Assembly (NCBI RefSeq): GCF_024868665.1
Contig: NC_079893.1
Location: 6,899,854 to 6,963,853 of the forward strand
Direction of reading: 5' to 3'
Source of the DNA: Triplophysa rosa
Taxonomy: Eukaryota; Chordata; Actinopteri; Cypriniformes; Nemacheilidae
DNA length: 64,000 nt
Part shown: positions 22,554-34,088 of the stretch, in pieces
Numbering within the stretch: position 1 is the first letter of the stretch
Layout of the letters: each line of letters begins with the position of its first letter
The notes under the pieces: generated by a model
Database searches by the model: none
What the model was told of the DNA's origin: nothing
The model's input: only the letters and a program-made list of their open reading frames with translations
Program-made: the position numbers and the translations under genes

Positions 22554-24889
22554 CAGTAGGTGACCAAAATGTGTGTTAGTGATCTTACTGTGTTCGCATG
22601 TTTACAAAATGTTGTGATACTGTGACTTTAGATGGACAGAATTGACTAGTTTCAAAAGCAACATAAATTCACTCCTAGCGAAAGCACATTCGTTTACATT
22701 TATGTCCAAATTAATCACAAAGACATATCTTTTGTGACAGCGCCCCTGTGTGACAACCTGATCTCTCCTATACTGACAAAGAACGAAATCTATTGCAGTT
22801 TGCACACAAACACACACAGATGGCAAAACAAAACATATGGATGGTTTGAAATTGATAGACTGAGTGAATGGCAGACAGAAATACACTTTCTATCAGATCT
22901 GTCGGAGCCCAGGGCCTAATTAAACATCAAACCCTACCACTCCTGTGAGCGCGAGCTGCTCTCCATCAACCTGATGCAAAAGTGTGCAACCTCCATAGTG
23001 AGCACACGTGCACACACACGCAATAACCATTCCCTAACTCGAACCTGACACCCAGTCACACATGCATTCCTTCAAAACCCTGCTTCAAATCATGCCACTT
23101 CTCACTCCTCACAAATAAATATGCAGGGAGAGCTTCAGGAAACCATCACGTCACCAGCAGAAGCTTGGAGAAAGTGAAAGAGAGCAGCACGCGATGAGGG
23201 GGTTTAAACCGAGATCATTGTGCGTGTGCAGGTTGACTGTGGTGCGATAGCGCAGACGCCCTTAGGATGTGAAGGGCAGGCTTTGTGCACGTGAGTTTGA
23301 AATTCAGACAACATCAAGGCCGAAATAAAATATCTTTTTAATTAAGGTGCGACGTGTGACTAATTTTAAAAGGTAGCCTATAGCGGAAACTAAGGAAAAG
23401 CAAAAGTCTAGTGATATCATATCACACGGTAATTAGAAAGGACACGTTTCCTGTGGCTACGCCAATGTCATGAATACAATTCCCATGACTACGATACAAT
23501 AACTTGCACAGATACGATACAAACTACTAACAAAGGGGAAAATTTCTATTGAAAGCTGTTCCTCAACTTTTGGCTCTCTCGCCATCTCTGTTTGAAACAT
23601 AAAATTGAAACTTACTTGCAGAGTAAGTTTTTTTGCATGGTCTGAAGTCAAATGAAGTCAAACTGACATTACTTGCAAAACCAGACCTGACAATTTAAAT
23701 TAACAAATCAAATCTGACAGATTGGATTAAAAATCCAATCTTGATGTTGCAAAAGGGAGTTAAGTAATAATCTCCTTAATGTACTTGCTCACTCATTAAC
23801 TTTTGTTTATTTATACAAAGAAGCTAGAGATTGCTCTAATCGTAACTGTCTAAATATATAATTTCGCTGGCACTAAAACAATTAGAGGTTTGAATCTCAG
23901 TTAAGAGATTTTACGCAAAAAACACACACAAATGTGTTACACATTGCAACTTGGAAAAGTAGCTTACTGGAAAAGCGACACTAGTTTAACACAGCCGAAG
24001 TATTGCAAACTGCTGAAATATGCAGTTGATTTATGTTTAGTTTGTTACTCCACAACACTGGATCACAGATGGTGAGAGAGAGGATGTTAAGAGTGACAGA
24101 GCTGGAGATGAGGAGAGAGATGGAGAGAGAGGCGGGACGAGCGAGCCAGACGTGCAGAATGATGCAACAAATGAGTGATTGACGGAGAAGAGTTCAGATA
24201 ATGGCTGTTCATTGAAACAAACACAATCACACCCACAGACAAACAAACGCGTTTCGTTAAAGGGACGATATCGTGGAAAAAGGATTTGTCTTGAACTGTT
24301 CAAAGAAAAGAGCTTGATTTACAGAAGACCCATATGAAGAGTAATATGCCAAAAATCTGCGAATGCTTATAAACATGACCATACAACGTTGTGCTAGTAT
24401 GAGTTTGACAAAATATGATTTGTGAGTGTTTGTGTGTTACTGTACGTCACCATGACTCCTGTCAGACGATTCTGAAGAGCCACGCAGGATAGATAAAAGT
24501 GTCGTATTTATAGACCAAAGGTAAATCACAATAATTTTAGTTTGCCACAGACTGCCAAACCCATTTAATTATGCAATCCCTTCTTTCTCTTTCATGCCTT
24601 CTGTCACATGTTCACTTACTTTCTTCACCTCCACTCTGATTATAGCTCCCCTCCAACTCCTTAGAGAACACATTCATTCACATTCAAAAGAGAGAAACGG
24701 TAAAAACACAGCAGAAATTAAAGAAGGACTAAGAGCGTGTGTGTCTGAGGTTAAATAAGATTGTTGTTTGGTTACCTTGAAATATAGTTAAAGTCAAGCT
24801 GCAAGTTAGCTTTAGTAATCTACAGACATAAAGTATATGTATTTAAAAGTAAGTACTATCAAAGATAATACAGAAGATATTAACAACGC
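22554..24889. other. Unique DNA, no gene
   Basis: 22920-23290 is GC-richer with few repeats and may be conserved. A purine-rich (GAGA) stretch lies at 24070-24135. No recognisable coding frame. Confidence 0.4.
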
Positions 24890-25105
24890 TTAAAGGCGGA
24901 ATAGACGATTTGGTAAGATGCTAACTTTAGCCTGCTAGCACTGAAATCATGACCCCACCCCTCCACGCGAATCGCCGTCCAAAGCCACGCCTCCTCCAAA
25001 ACACATGAACGTGCACAAACCAGAAGCTCATTCACCAGTGAGAACATGTAACAGTAAAAAGTAAATAACGTTTCGCTACAATAGCGAAAACCGCTACCAT
25101 AAACA
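24890..25105. repeat. Probable dispersed repeat (TTAAAGGCGGAATAGACG end)
   Basis: Begins TTAAAGGCGGAATAGACGAT and continues through GCTAACTTTAGCCTGCTAGC and CCACGCCTCCTCC, a combination familiar from cyprinid MITEs. It runs up to the left end of the next MITE. Right boundary unclear. Confidence 0.45.
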
Positions 25106-25111
25106 ACAGCT

Positions 25112-25516
25112 TTAAAGTGTCACGAAACCTCCCCTTTCAGCTACATTCTACCTCACTGTCGTTTTTGAAAAATGCAATTAAAATGGGCGTGAACGCTGTG
25201 AGAAGAAGAGCCATTAAAAACCGGCGAAGGTTCCGGCATGGGAGATGGGCGCTCCAATCACAAGGCACTGTCATGAATAATTAGGAGAATTGTCTTCTCA
25301 TTGGTCAAGAAAACACAGTCTCATTAATAATAATGAGACACCTACGCGTCATCGATGTACTATAGTACATCGCCACGTCACATCCTCTGACGTTGGCCAG
25401 ATGAGGATTTTAAACCCGGAAGGCAAAAATAGCGCAAAACAGCTAGAAATGAACTAGTTTTCTCTACTGTAATAACTTAATAAAATAAATGTTGTTTAGT
25501 GTTTCGTGGCTCTTTA
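25112..25516. mobile_element. TTAA-flanked MITE
   Basis: TTAA (25112-25115) is followed by AGTGTCACGAAAC; the far end GTTTCGTGGCTCT is followed by TTAA (25513-25516). The ends are inverted repeats (11 of 13). TTAA duplication is the hallmark of piggyBac-type insertion, though the terminal bases are not the usual CCC. The interior includes a perfect 20-base palindrome, CGATGTACTATAGTACATCG (25353-25372), and GC-rich CCGGCGAAGGTTCCGGC. No frame. Confidence 0.75.
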
Positions 25517-25519
25517 AAA

Positions 25520-27345
25520 CGGGATTAGATGCAGCATAGTTCCCGTTAGACACTGGGTAACGATGTAATACATCCACAATTCCACAAACTACATAAGCAA
25601 CATAATCAAAACCCATCAAAATCGAATCATAACATGTACCTACCTGTCCAGAAGTTACCATGGCATCATCTTTGAAACCCTTGACTCCCGTAGTTGTTCC
25701 CAGCGGGGAAAAGCAACACTGATTATAATCATACCCGTCAACAATCCAGTTTTGGTCAGGATTTTCACATTTTTCACATCCATCACCTGTTGAAACCTCC
25801 AGGGACAGAATCGTGAACAGAGGGAGTCAATGGGGGACGAGATCTGCTTGGTTACTGACATTTTTCCAAATATCTTCCTTTGTATTTTTTTTTGCCAACA
25901 ATTTTATAAATATCTCTCTTCCCCCATTCAAGTAGATAGGACTGTGGTCTTGCTATGACTGAAATAGCTGCCCGGAGGCGTGGCAAACAGGGCTGACAAG
26001 TGTCACGACTTCCCTAAATGGACTTTGGTACAATGTTGGAACTATTTCACAAGAAAGTAAAGCTACAACGTGACAAAAATACAGTTTTACTGCTACAAGT
26101 GGACTTCTTTTTTTCTCTGTCAGCTGTCTTTGACCTTTTGGTAATTAGTCACATAGCGTTTGTTGAAAAAACAATTAAACCGATTTCTAATGAGCACAGA
26201 TATCAGAATGCAAACCACGTACTCCTGTGGGTCCTTTAGTAACCATACCAAGCAACTGCCATTGAGATGAATGGGAGTACTAACATAACAGCTTTCTCCA
26301 GGTACTAAATACTTCCTTGGATTTTCCATCAGAAGCAGAATGCATACTTTTACTGCGTGTAGTTTGCGAATTGGAACGCAGCCTGATTGAGCATTAGCAC
26401 ACTCCAATCTGATTTCACTTTAAGCAAGAAGGTTACAATGCGGCACGTTTGCTACGGTGGCCCCAGAGGGCCCTTGCTTTTTCTGGCCATCAATCTGTGC
26501 TCTGTCAGAAAGCTTTCAATGAGAACTAAACCAGAATATGTGCCGAAACACCCATCAATCAAACACAGGAAGCACAACTGGTATAAATCTCGGTTTTCAA
26601 AGACAGACGGGTTATAAGATAGAGCCACAACAGCAACATAAACCCTCATCAGATATGATAAGTTGCAGCCATTATTCACAGCAATTCACTCTGCATTGGT
26701 TATTCAGACCGAGTGATGGCTATATTAGCTCTGACATTGGAAATCTTATTTGTGTATATCACCGTTTATCTATTCTAATGACCGTATTGATTTAGTTGAA
26801 ATGTTTTAGCAATACGATGCGGAATATTGGCTCAAATGGAAACTTGACAAATCTGAAAAAAATTAAGTAATAGAACTATCCCTTAACTCTATATTTTACC
26901 TTCGATTTGTGTTTGACTGACATAACACTTTAGAAACCAATAATCCACATCCTCTTGCTCCCCTCTGAATAACATTCATTATGGTGCGACAGAGGCCAGA
27001 ACAGACCATCGGAAAACTTTAGTTTTTTCGTCCCTCACATTTTCAATAATTACAGCTAACGCTCATTCAGTGGCAGCCGCCTTACAGTCCGTGCACATCG
27101 CTAACAAGGCTGCTATCCATATGAATAGCAATTAGCGCCTATTATCTGAAGTCTGCTTTTAAAGGGTAAGCATATAATAAACACACATAGACACGTGTCA
27201 GGAAATCAGACAATGAGGTCAAACATCTTTGCTTAAAAATCCCGCATCACCTGTCATGTGTTTGAAAAACATAGTAAGTGCGTAGCATATGTGTGAAGGC
27301 TATTTTAAAACTTTAGCTTGTTAAGTAAATGCATAATGCATGATT
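25520..27345. other. Unique and degraded-repeat DNA, no gene
   Basis: 25640-25990 and 26240-26290 include phrases typical of decayed fish MITEs (GGAGTCAATGGGGG, GCCCGGAGGCGTGG, GAGATGAATGGGAG). 26990-27150 is a cleaner stretch containing CCATATGAATAGCAATTAGCG, a homeobox-site-like cluster that may be conserved. Overlapping frames at 26387-26795 are not convincing. Confidence 0.35.
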
Positions 27346-27568
27346 CAAAAGTGAAGTGAAAGTGAAAGAAGTGAAGTGAAAGTGAAGTGAAAGTGACCTA
27401 TTAGTCAGATATGATGACACATACAGTATGCGAAATGTGACCTCTGCATTTAACCCATCCAGAGAGTAGTGAACACACGCACAGCAAGTGGTGAACACAC
27501 GTACACCCGGAGCAGTGGGCAGCTATCACTGCAGCGCCCGGGGAAAAAGTAGTTAAATGACTCGGCAA
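27346..27568. repeat. GAAGTGAAAGT short tandem array plus GCATTTAACCCATCC repeat
   Basis: 27346-27397 is an irregular array of GAAGTGAAAGT-like units. It leads into a well-known fish repeat: CTCTGCATTTAACCCATCC, GGAGCAGTGGGCAGC and TCACTGCAGCGCCCGGGG. Its superfamily is not known to me. It directly abuts the next MITE. Confidence 0.65.
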
Positions 27569-28013
27569 TTAAAGGAATCGTACCCAAAAATAAAAATTCT
27601 GTCATCATTTACTCACCTTCGAGTTGTTCCAAATCTGTATAAATTTCTTTGTTCTGATGAACACAGAGAAAGATATTTGGAAGAATGCTTATAACCAAAC
27701 AGTTATTGGACCCCATTGACTATTGTGCGAAAACCTACTTTATATATATAGTTTTTTGTTTTGTTGAACACATAAGAAGATTTTTTAAAGAATGTAGGAC
27801 AGCAAACAGTTCTGGGGCACTTTTGACTGCCATCATTTACAATTTTTCCTACTATGGTTGTCAATGGTTACCAAGAACTGTTTGGTTACAAGCATTCATC
27901 AAAATATCTTTCTTTGTGCTCAACCAAACAAATTAATTTGTACAGGTTTGGAACAACTAGACAGTGAGTGATTAATGACAGTATTTTCTTTTTCGGTTGA
28001 ACTATCCCTTTAA
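27569..28013. mobile_element. GGGATAGTTCACCC-family MITE, copy C
   Basis: Left end TTAAAGGAATCGTACCCAAA is diverged; right end GGTTGAACTATCCCTTTAA is well kept. It belongs to the subfamily of copies A and K, with the GAGTTGTTCCAAATCTGTAT block and inverted arms around CTTTTGACTGCCAT. No frame. Confidence 0.85.
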
Positions 28014-28043
28014 GACCTGTGGGCGGGGTTTACAGACAGTACT

Positions 28044-28709
28044 TGTCACGACTCTGCTTTATCTTGTCATGGATTTCTTGGTCTTGAGGCAGAGTCGTGG
28101 CAAAGCCTTATGTTTTGTGTGATAAAGCCATGGGGTGTTTATCTTTTGACACGCCATGTGTTTTCTCGTGTCCCGTCATTGGCCCCGCCCCTCTCGTTTC
28201 CAGTATTGCTTCCCTGCTGTGTCTAATGTTTCCCACCTGCCCTGTGTCATTATCCCTCATTTGTCTTGCCCTATTTAATGCCCTCTTGTTTCATTGTCCT
28301 GTGCTCTTGCGTTGTATGTGCTTGTCTATGCCGTGTTGGTAATGGTCCCATGTTCCTGTCCTGTCCTGTCCTGTCCTGTCCTGTCCTGTCCTGTCCTGTC
28401 CTGTCCTGTCCTGTCCTGTCCTGTCCTGTCCTGTCCTCTCCTGTGCCTTGTCCGTGGACTGAGTTTTTGGTTTACCCTGTCGTGTTTTGTTTGTGAGACG
28501 TTTGGTCGTGTTTTTAGGTTAGTTTTGCTGTTCTTGTTTTTTCTTGCCCCATCGTTTGTTTTGCTTTCGTGTTTTCTTTCCGTGTTCTTAGTTCCTGTTT
28601 TGTTTTGCACCCCATCGTGGGTTTTTTGTTTCGAATTATTAAAGTCTTGTTTTGTTAACCCCTTCACGCCTGCCTGCATTTGGGTTCTTCCTCCTGTAAA
28701 TCCGTAACA
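28044..28709 (+). mobile_element. Solo LTR, plus strand, perfect 5-bp target duplication
   Basis: A 666-bp TG...CA element bounded exactly by GTACT on both sides (28039-28043, 28710-28714). It starts TGTCACGACTCTGC and ends TCCGTAACA. A CTATTTAATG box at 28271 could serve as the TATA element and ATTATTAAAG near 28635 as the poly(A) signal, in the right order for U3-R-U5. The first 56 bases form a stem: CACGACTCTGC (28047-28057) pairs with GCAGAGTCGTG (28089-28099). It carries a CCTGT array in the middle. No internal gag/pol or second LTR is present. Gypsy-type is likely but unproven. Frames of 117-137 residues across it are repeat artefacts. Confidence 0.88.
28355..28434. repeat. (CCTGT)16 microsatellite inside the solo LTR
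   Basis: Sixteen perfect CCTGT units followed by CCTCT and CCTGTG remnants. It lies between the TATA-like box and the poly(A)-like signal, so expansion lengthens the would-be R/U5 part. Confidence 0.95.
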
Positions 28710-28714
28710 GTACT

Positions 28715-29519
28715 AACCAGACAGTAGACAGATTACAAACTAGAAGAACATAAAGTGCAGCTTAAAATAAAATAAAAACATTTAAAATTCAAATATAAAT
28801 TTGTAAATAATAAATCACATATTAAATGAACAAATAATAGAATTGAATAGAATTAATTTAGAATTAAAACGGTTTGTTTAATTAATATTTTAAAATGTAT
28901 TAAAATGGAACAATAAAAACAATACATAAGACATTTATTTATAAATAAATATACAGATAAAAATAAAAACATAAAAAATAATAAAATGATAAACATTAAA
29001 GTTAATAAAAAGTAATTTAATTCATTTTTAGGTTACATTTTTTATATTGATATACAATTCCTTCAATTTAAACACTCCTATGGGGAAATTTGGAGAATTT
29101 GTATTTGGGGAGAGGGACAAACAACTGATTGTATGGAGGGGAGGATAGGTTGGGTACTCCACATAAAAAATCCTGTTTGACCATTTGATAAACGGGTCAA
29201 AAACAGTGATTCCGTTTTGGCATCCTACACTGTTACTTGAAAACTAGCTTGTTACAGAAAAATTTTGCTTAAAAAGCTGAGCCAATGTCACTACAAGAAA
29301 ATATAGTCAAGTTAGTAGAATCCCTGCTTTATAGTTACTCCACTGACAGTGTACACAATAGCAAACACACAATGGCTGAACTTTTGTCTCACTGTCCATA
29401 CCGAAAAGACAGCAGAAATGTCTAAAAAATAACTTCATTCGCATTCCCTTTGCACACGCTCACTTCTCACTTATTTTTTCTCAGCCACTCCAAAGCGAGC
29501 TTTCTCTAAACATTCCAGC
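28715..29519. other. Very AT-rich DNA, no gene
   Basis: 28740-29050 is almost all A and T with many ATAAA motifs. No feature recognised. Confidence 0.5.
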
Positions 29520-29653
29520 ACATTTTAATGCATTTGGCAGGTTTTTATCTAAAGCGCCTTACAGTGTCAAGGTATGCATTGTATCTGTGCGTGTTACCTG
29601 GGATTGAACCCATGACCGTAAACTCTTCTTAACCAGTTGAGCTACAGGAACAC
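29520..29653 (-). mobile_element. tRNA-derived SINE, minus strand
   Basis: On the minus strand the order is a box A-like TAGCTCAACTGGTTAAG (29645-29629), a box B-like GGTCATGGGTTCAATCCC (29617-29600), then an L2-type tail (inverse of CATTTGGCAGGTTTTTATCT, 29531-29550). Same design as 30463. It cannot fold as a full tRNA. Confidence 0.8.
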
Positions 29654-30462
29654 GAGAATAAAAAGACATTCTTGTTGGCTGATATCTCAAACGGTGCATT
29701 TACATAAATCAATGGGGCTGTGTTATTTTACACCTGCATGTAATTCCTTCACCAGCTCCTTCATTAAAGAGAGAGACAGAGAGAGAGAGAGAGAGCTGTC
29801 ATTTTAAAGCACACGGGGATGTGTGTGTTCAAGCACTTGTGTGTGTGACACGGTGGAGTTAATTCTTGAAGACAGGGCCAACAACTGTTTCTTTCATGTG
29901 CCAATTCAATCCTATTAACACAAGCTCGCATCTCGCTGTCTCTCCCGCTTTGTCTCTCTCTTCTTCTGCTTTCAAACGGAGTGATCTAGGTTAAACACAT
30001 GCCTGATATTGTTATGCTACACACATCAATTAGGAAACGTTTACACAACAACACTTTGATTCCTCTCTTAGTTACATTTCATGGCCCACACCTTGGAAAA
30101 TGTGCACATGTACGTATTAGGATGGACCGCCTGATAAGATCCATTTACTTGTGAAAAATTCATCAGATTGTTGTTTTTATTGAGGTGGTATGTGAATATG
30201 GTAATTAGATTTTCCATGGTTCCATGGTTTATGTCAAAGCACTGTGGTATTACCATATGATGCCACTATACACATCTTTTGTAGGTGTCAGCATATGTTT
30301 AGCATTCAGAATATAAACATACGCAGAGCTCAAGTTGGATTTATATTCAAATGTCATGCCATAGAAATATAAAGGTTTTCCTTGAAATATCATGTAAACG
30401 TAACAGTATACAGTATGAGTATATCATTCATATGAAATTAAAAAATCAGTACCATGGTATAT
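29654..30462. other. No gene seen; GA array
   Basis: A (GA)n run lies at 29767-29795. 29860-29960 is a low-repeat stretch of conserved appearance. Nothing else recognised. Confidence 0.4.
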
Positions 30463-30617
30463 ACATTTACATTTTACATTTATGCATTTGGCAGATGCTT
30501 TTATCCAAAGCGACTTGCATTATACTATACATTTTGTTGCTATGTGCAATCCCTGGGATGGAACTCATGACCTTGGCATTGCTAGCACCATGCTCTAACC
30601 ACTGAGTCACAGAAAGC
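30463..30617 (-). mobile_element. tRNA-derived SINE with L2-type tail, minus strand
   Basis: The minus strand reads TGACTCAGTGGTTAGAGCA (box A-like, 30608-30590), GGTCATGAGTTCCATCCC (box B-like, 30572-30555), then a tail, the inverse of ATGCATTTGGCAGATGCTTT with CCAAAGCGACTTGCAT. The tail matches that of the LINE remnant at 14133, the expected partner relationship of SINE and LINE. Confidence 0.85.
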
Positions 30618-30925
30618 ATATTTAAAAAATATGGTACTTTTAATAATACTATACCATGGTACTTCCACATCACATTTTTGTGAATAGTAGCATTGGGAAT
30701 AGTAGGGAGGAGGGTACACACATGCACACACACAGCTCTCTCTGGACTTATCTTCCACTCCTCTCTCCTTTCTCGGCTACACATGGTCACCTGTTCTGCT
30801 CCAAAACCCTCACAGCTCACAAAGTCTTCCGAAGAGTCTCCACCAACTTCTCAAACTCTGTTTTTCTGCTCTGTCTCTCACACATCTAATTTAATAAAAA
30901 TGACATGACATATTTTTATAACCTT

Positions 30926-31170
30926 AGAATGAGCAATTTCTATCTACATACACCACGGTTCCTCTTACATGGAATTTTCAATGTTGTTTCTACAGTAGCT
31001 CTAAACGGACAAACCGCTCTACAGAGTGTTTCGTAAATACTTTATCTCCTTTGGCAAAGAAGCGAAAACGTGATCTTCTTCCTGTGTCAACCGCCGTAGT
31101 GCTTTAAAAGGGAGGGGTGGAGTGGAGAGAGCCATTGGTTGCAATTCGCAATCTCACCACTAGATGGTGC
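30926..31170 (+). mobile_element. GGTCCAGTGT-ended MITE, right half
   Basis: Starts at ACCTTAGAATGAGCAATTTC and continues through TCTACAGTAGCTCTAAACGG, CGTTTTCGCTTC-type sequence and GGGAGGGGTGGAG to CACTAGATGGTGCTAA. All blocks occur inverted in the complete copy at 59957-60332. The terminal repeat itself is missing. Confidence 0.75.
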
Positions 31171-32349
31171 TAACACTTGCAACGCCCACGGACCGTTGGC
31201 TAAACGTCTGATGCATATGGCACACTTTTCTGGAAACACTTCAGCACGTTCGAAGTCTTCATCTGATTGGTTGAATTTCACAGGATTTTCGGGAGACGTG
31301 CGTGTCTCGTTCTTTAACGGTCTGCCTGGAAACAACAGGAAGCCGTCTGATCTAAAAAGTAAGCTGTCGTGTTTATAACGGTTGCTATAAGAAGTCATCA
31401 CGATCGACTAAACGCTAAAAGTATGCAAGGTTCATGGCATAAACTTAATAATCATTGTTGTTTCTGTTAACTTCGTGAATGTACACCTGTCTGTTACTGC
31501 GGGGACATTTCCACACCTCTAAACATGACTCGGCACAAAACGAAACGTGATTGGTTGCTTTACCTGTCAGTCATATGGCCTCTTGGGTGGGCCTTGGCCA
31601 AATAAAGTGGCGATAAGTTCTGGCTACGCGAGACTACACTTACATAGTAAACCATTTCCTGTGTCACAGACTCCACTATAGCACTTCACTATCAAAGGCT
31701 GGGGACAGAATTTTGTGGAGATTCTCAGAAAAAGAGAAAAAGAGGAGACCCGACCTCAAAGAGATCTCTCGCTTTAGAAACATACGCAGATCTTGTTCAA
31801 TTGCCACGGATCTCTCAGTCCTTTAAACGGCAAGTGTGGTCAACTAACTTGATACTTGATATTGTAGAGAAATGCCAGTACAGCGCTACAGCACAATCTG
31901 CTCGTCTTGGAAAAATCACTCATGCACACTTAGGCCCAATCCCAATTCTATTTTCTACCCCTTCGCCTACCCCTCGCCCCTTGCCCCTTGAAACAAAGTG
32001 GGTTACAAATTTTCCGCTAAGAAATGGGACACCACTACTACACTGGTATACGTCATCATACGTCATTGCTAGCTCCTAACGTTACGTCAGAGGACATTCG
32101 CCGATGCACCGTGTATATGACATAAAAATATATTTTCTAATATCGTGCAATCAGTGCTGTCCTCTAGCAAACTTTAGTGATTTTTTTTGCAAACGTTAAA
32201 AGAACAACACCATAAATACAAACACAAGATTGAATGTAACATACATTAAATGAAAAATTGTCATAAAAATCCTTATTAATGGCAAAAATTACTTACATTG
32301 GGTCTGCTTGCTCGCAGATTTATTCACTAAATCAATCTGAATACAATAA
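31171..32349. other. No gene seen
   Basis: 31180-31660 is GC-richer with ATTGG motifs; 31930-32090 has pyrimidine-rich CCCTTCGCC repeats. A 92-residue frame at 31801-32079 has no recognisable domain. Probably decayed repeats. Confidence 0.35.
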
Positions 32350-32533
32350 ATTCTGTTGTACTGTAATTCACCCTCATACCAAACCTACTACTGTATTTAT
32401 CCCATGGAACACAGCAAAAGATGTTTTGAGAATGTCTCAGTGGTTCTGTGTTCATGTAAGTCAATGGAGACAAATGTTGTTTGGCAATACCAACGATCTT
32501 TAAAATATTATGTTGGACTGAACTATTCCTTTA
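32350..32533. mobile_element. GGGATAGTTCACCC-family MITE, partial copy D
   Basis: Begins inside the family (TAATTCACCCTCATACCAAA), has the TTTTGAGAATGTCTCAGTGG block and ends with GACTGAACTATTCCTTTAG. The left terminus and part of the palindrome are gone. Confidence 0.7.
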
Positions 32534-32574
32534 GGATACACAAATCTCATGGCAATATGTAACTATTAAATCAA

Positions 32575-32770
32575 ATTGTGCTATTTGATTTCTACATTTT
32601 AGTACAATCTGCTTGCGTCCCATTGACATTAGATTTAGATCTTTAGATCATACTTGCTTTTATTCTAATAATCATCATCGTTTCAATCAACGTTTTGTAT
32701 GATGCACATCGTACGAATTCACACCAAACCACCACCTTGTAAAATAGTTTTAATAGTATTGAGATTAGGT
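32575..32770. repeat. Degraded CGTACGAATTC-ended repeat
   Basis: TTTTAGTACAATCTGCTTGCG and ATCGTACGAATTCACACC match the dispersed repeat at 37290 and 13070. The GC-rich core is replaced by AT-rich sequence. Confidence 0.45.
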
Positions 32771-32844
32771 TTCAAAAACTGACAAGACAAATTTCATGGG
32801 TTATATGATTATATGATTAGGATTAATGTTCCAATGTGTAATTT

Positions 32845-32940
32845 TTTAGGATCTATTGACAGAAATGCAATGTAATATATACAACTATGTATTCAGAAGT
32901 GTATAAAGACCTTACATAATGAAGTGTTATGTTTTTGCAG
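32845..32940 (+). mobile_element. GGTCCAGTGT-ended MITE, left half
   Basis: AGGATCTATTGACAGAAATGC through AGTGTATAAAGACCTTACAT to GTTATGTTTTTG is the left part of the same family. The terminal GGTCCAGTGT is absent. Confidence 0.75.
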
Positions 32941-32955
32941 GTAACTATGCTTTAC

Positions 32956-33035
32956 ACCAAGGGTCTTCAACGTTTTTCGGGGCAAGGACCCCTTAGATGA
33001 GAGATGCTTGGAGCAGGGACCCCCTTATACTAAAT
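32956..33035. mobile_element. Orphan end of a hAT-like element (GGGTCTTCAACG)
   Basis: CAAGGGTCTTCAACGTTTTTC then GGCAAGGACCCCTTAGATG resembles one end of a fish hAT MITE class with CAGGGGTCTTCAA-type termini. No matching inverted end was found downstream. Confidence 0.4.
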
Positions 33036-33805
33036 GTGTAAACGGAGCTATTTAAATAGAAACAACCCTATTGTCACAGCAATATTATGTTAAGACATTA
33101 CATTAGCACTATTATGTTATTGTTGCACATAGGCTAAATACTTTTCGGTGTATTATTTTTCTTTTTTATATCCCTTACTAAAAATAACTATGGTTTTTCA
33201 ATTTTAACTGTAGTAAAACCATGGTAAATTTCCGTAAGGGATAGATTGCTTTATTATTTTAAGGGATTTGCAGAATCAAACATTTTCATTTTACTGTGAG
33301 ATTTTACCTGCTTTACACTATAGATGTCTCACACAACAAAAACTAATTACATTGTAGAACAGACTGAAGACAGAGGGTAAAGAAAGTTTTGACCTGAAAT
33401 AAGGTCAGGCATAAAACATACTTTATTCTCTTTCAGAACTGACCAACTCTGACACTAACCACCAAAATAGTGGCAAAACATTTATTTACAAGAACTCAGA
33501 GAAGAACCTATATTGTTCTTAAATAACAAAATACCATCTCCCCATAAATCTTATTGTGGTCCTAATGAGCATTTAAAACTCTCATATACAGTACTTGTTA
33601 GGAATAAGTTATAAGACCTATCATAAACAAGTAGTTAAAGTAATCATAGGCCCAATTAGATGACGGATAATCATAGAATGCCAGGGTTTACCCCTGTGTA
33701 GGTTTAACACCTGGACATCTTACCATTGCATACAGTACATTATTGTACAATACATACCTCAAAATATACCTGCCTTGTCAATGATGAACTGTTTTCAGAT
33801 TTCTA
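33036..33805. other. No gene seen
   Basis: Plain AT-rich DNA. It may include the interior of the element whose end lies at 32956. Confidence 0.4.
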
Positions 33806-34088
33806 TTAAAGGAATAGTTCACCCTCTTGTCATTTTAAACCTGTGACTTTACTGTCCTCTGCAGAACACAAAAGAAGATATTTTGAAGAATGTATTAACC
33901 AAAATATGGTCCCCATTGACTTACATTGATGGATACAAAAGTCAATGGGGACCAACAGTTTTCTGTTACCAACATGCTTCAAAACATATTCTTTTGTGTT
34001 CTGCGGAAGAAAGAAAGTCATGCAGGTTTGAAATGACAAGAGGGTGAGTATGTCATCAGTAGTCATTTTTGGGTGAACTATCCCTTTA
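33806..34088. mobile_element. GGGATAGTTCACCC-family MITE, copy E
   Basis: Ends TTAAAGGAATAGTTCACCC and GGGTGAACTATCCCTTTAA are clear inverted repeats. Arms AAAAGAAGATATTTTGAAGA and CTTCAAAACATATTCTTTTG face each other around GTCAATGGGGACC. 283 bp, no frame beyond chance. Confidence 0.9.

Noticed and set aside
28294..28707. 137-residue plus frame and 117-residue minus frame across the CCTGT array
   Set aside because: Five-base repeats are open in several frames; the residues are a translated microsatellite inside an LTR.
31087..31401. 104-residue minus frame
   Set aside because: Half of it is MITE sequence (30926-31170) and the rest has no domain.
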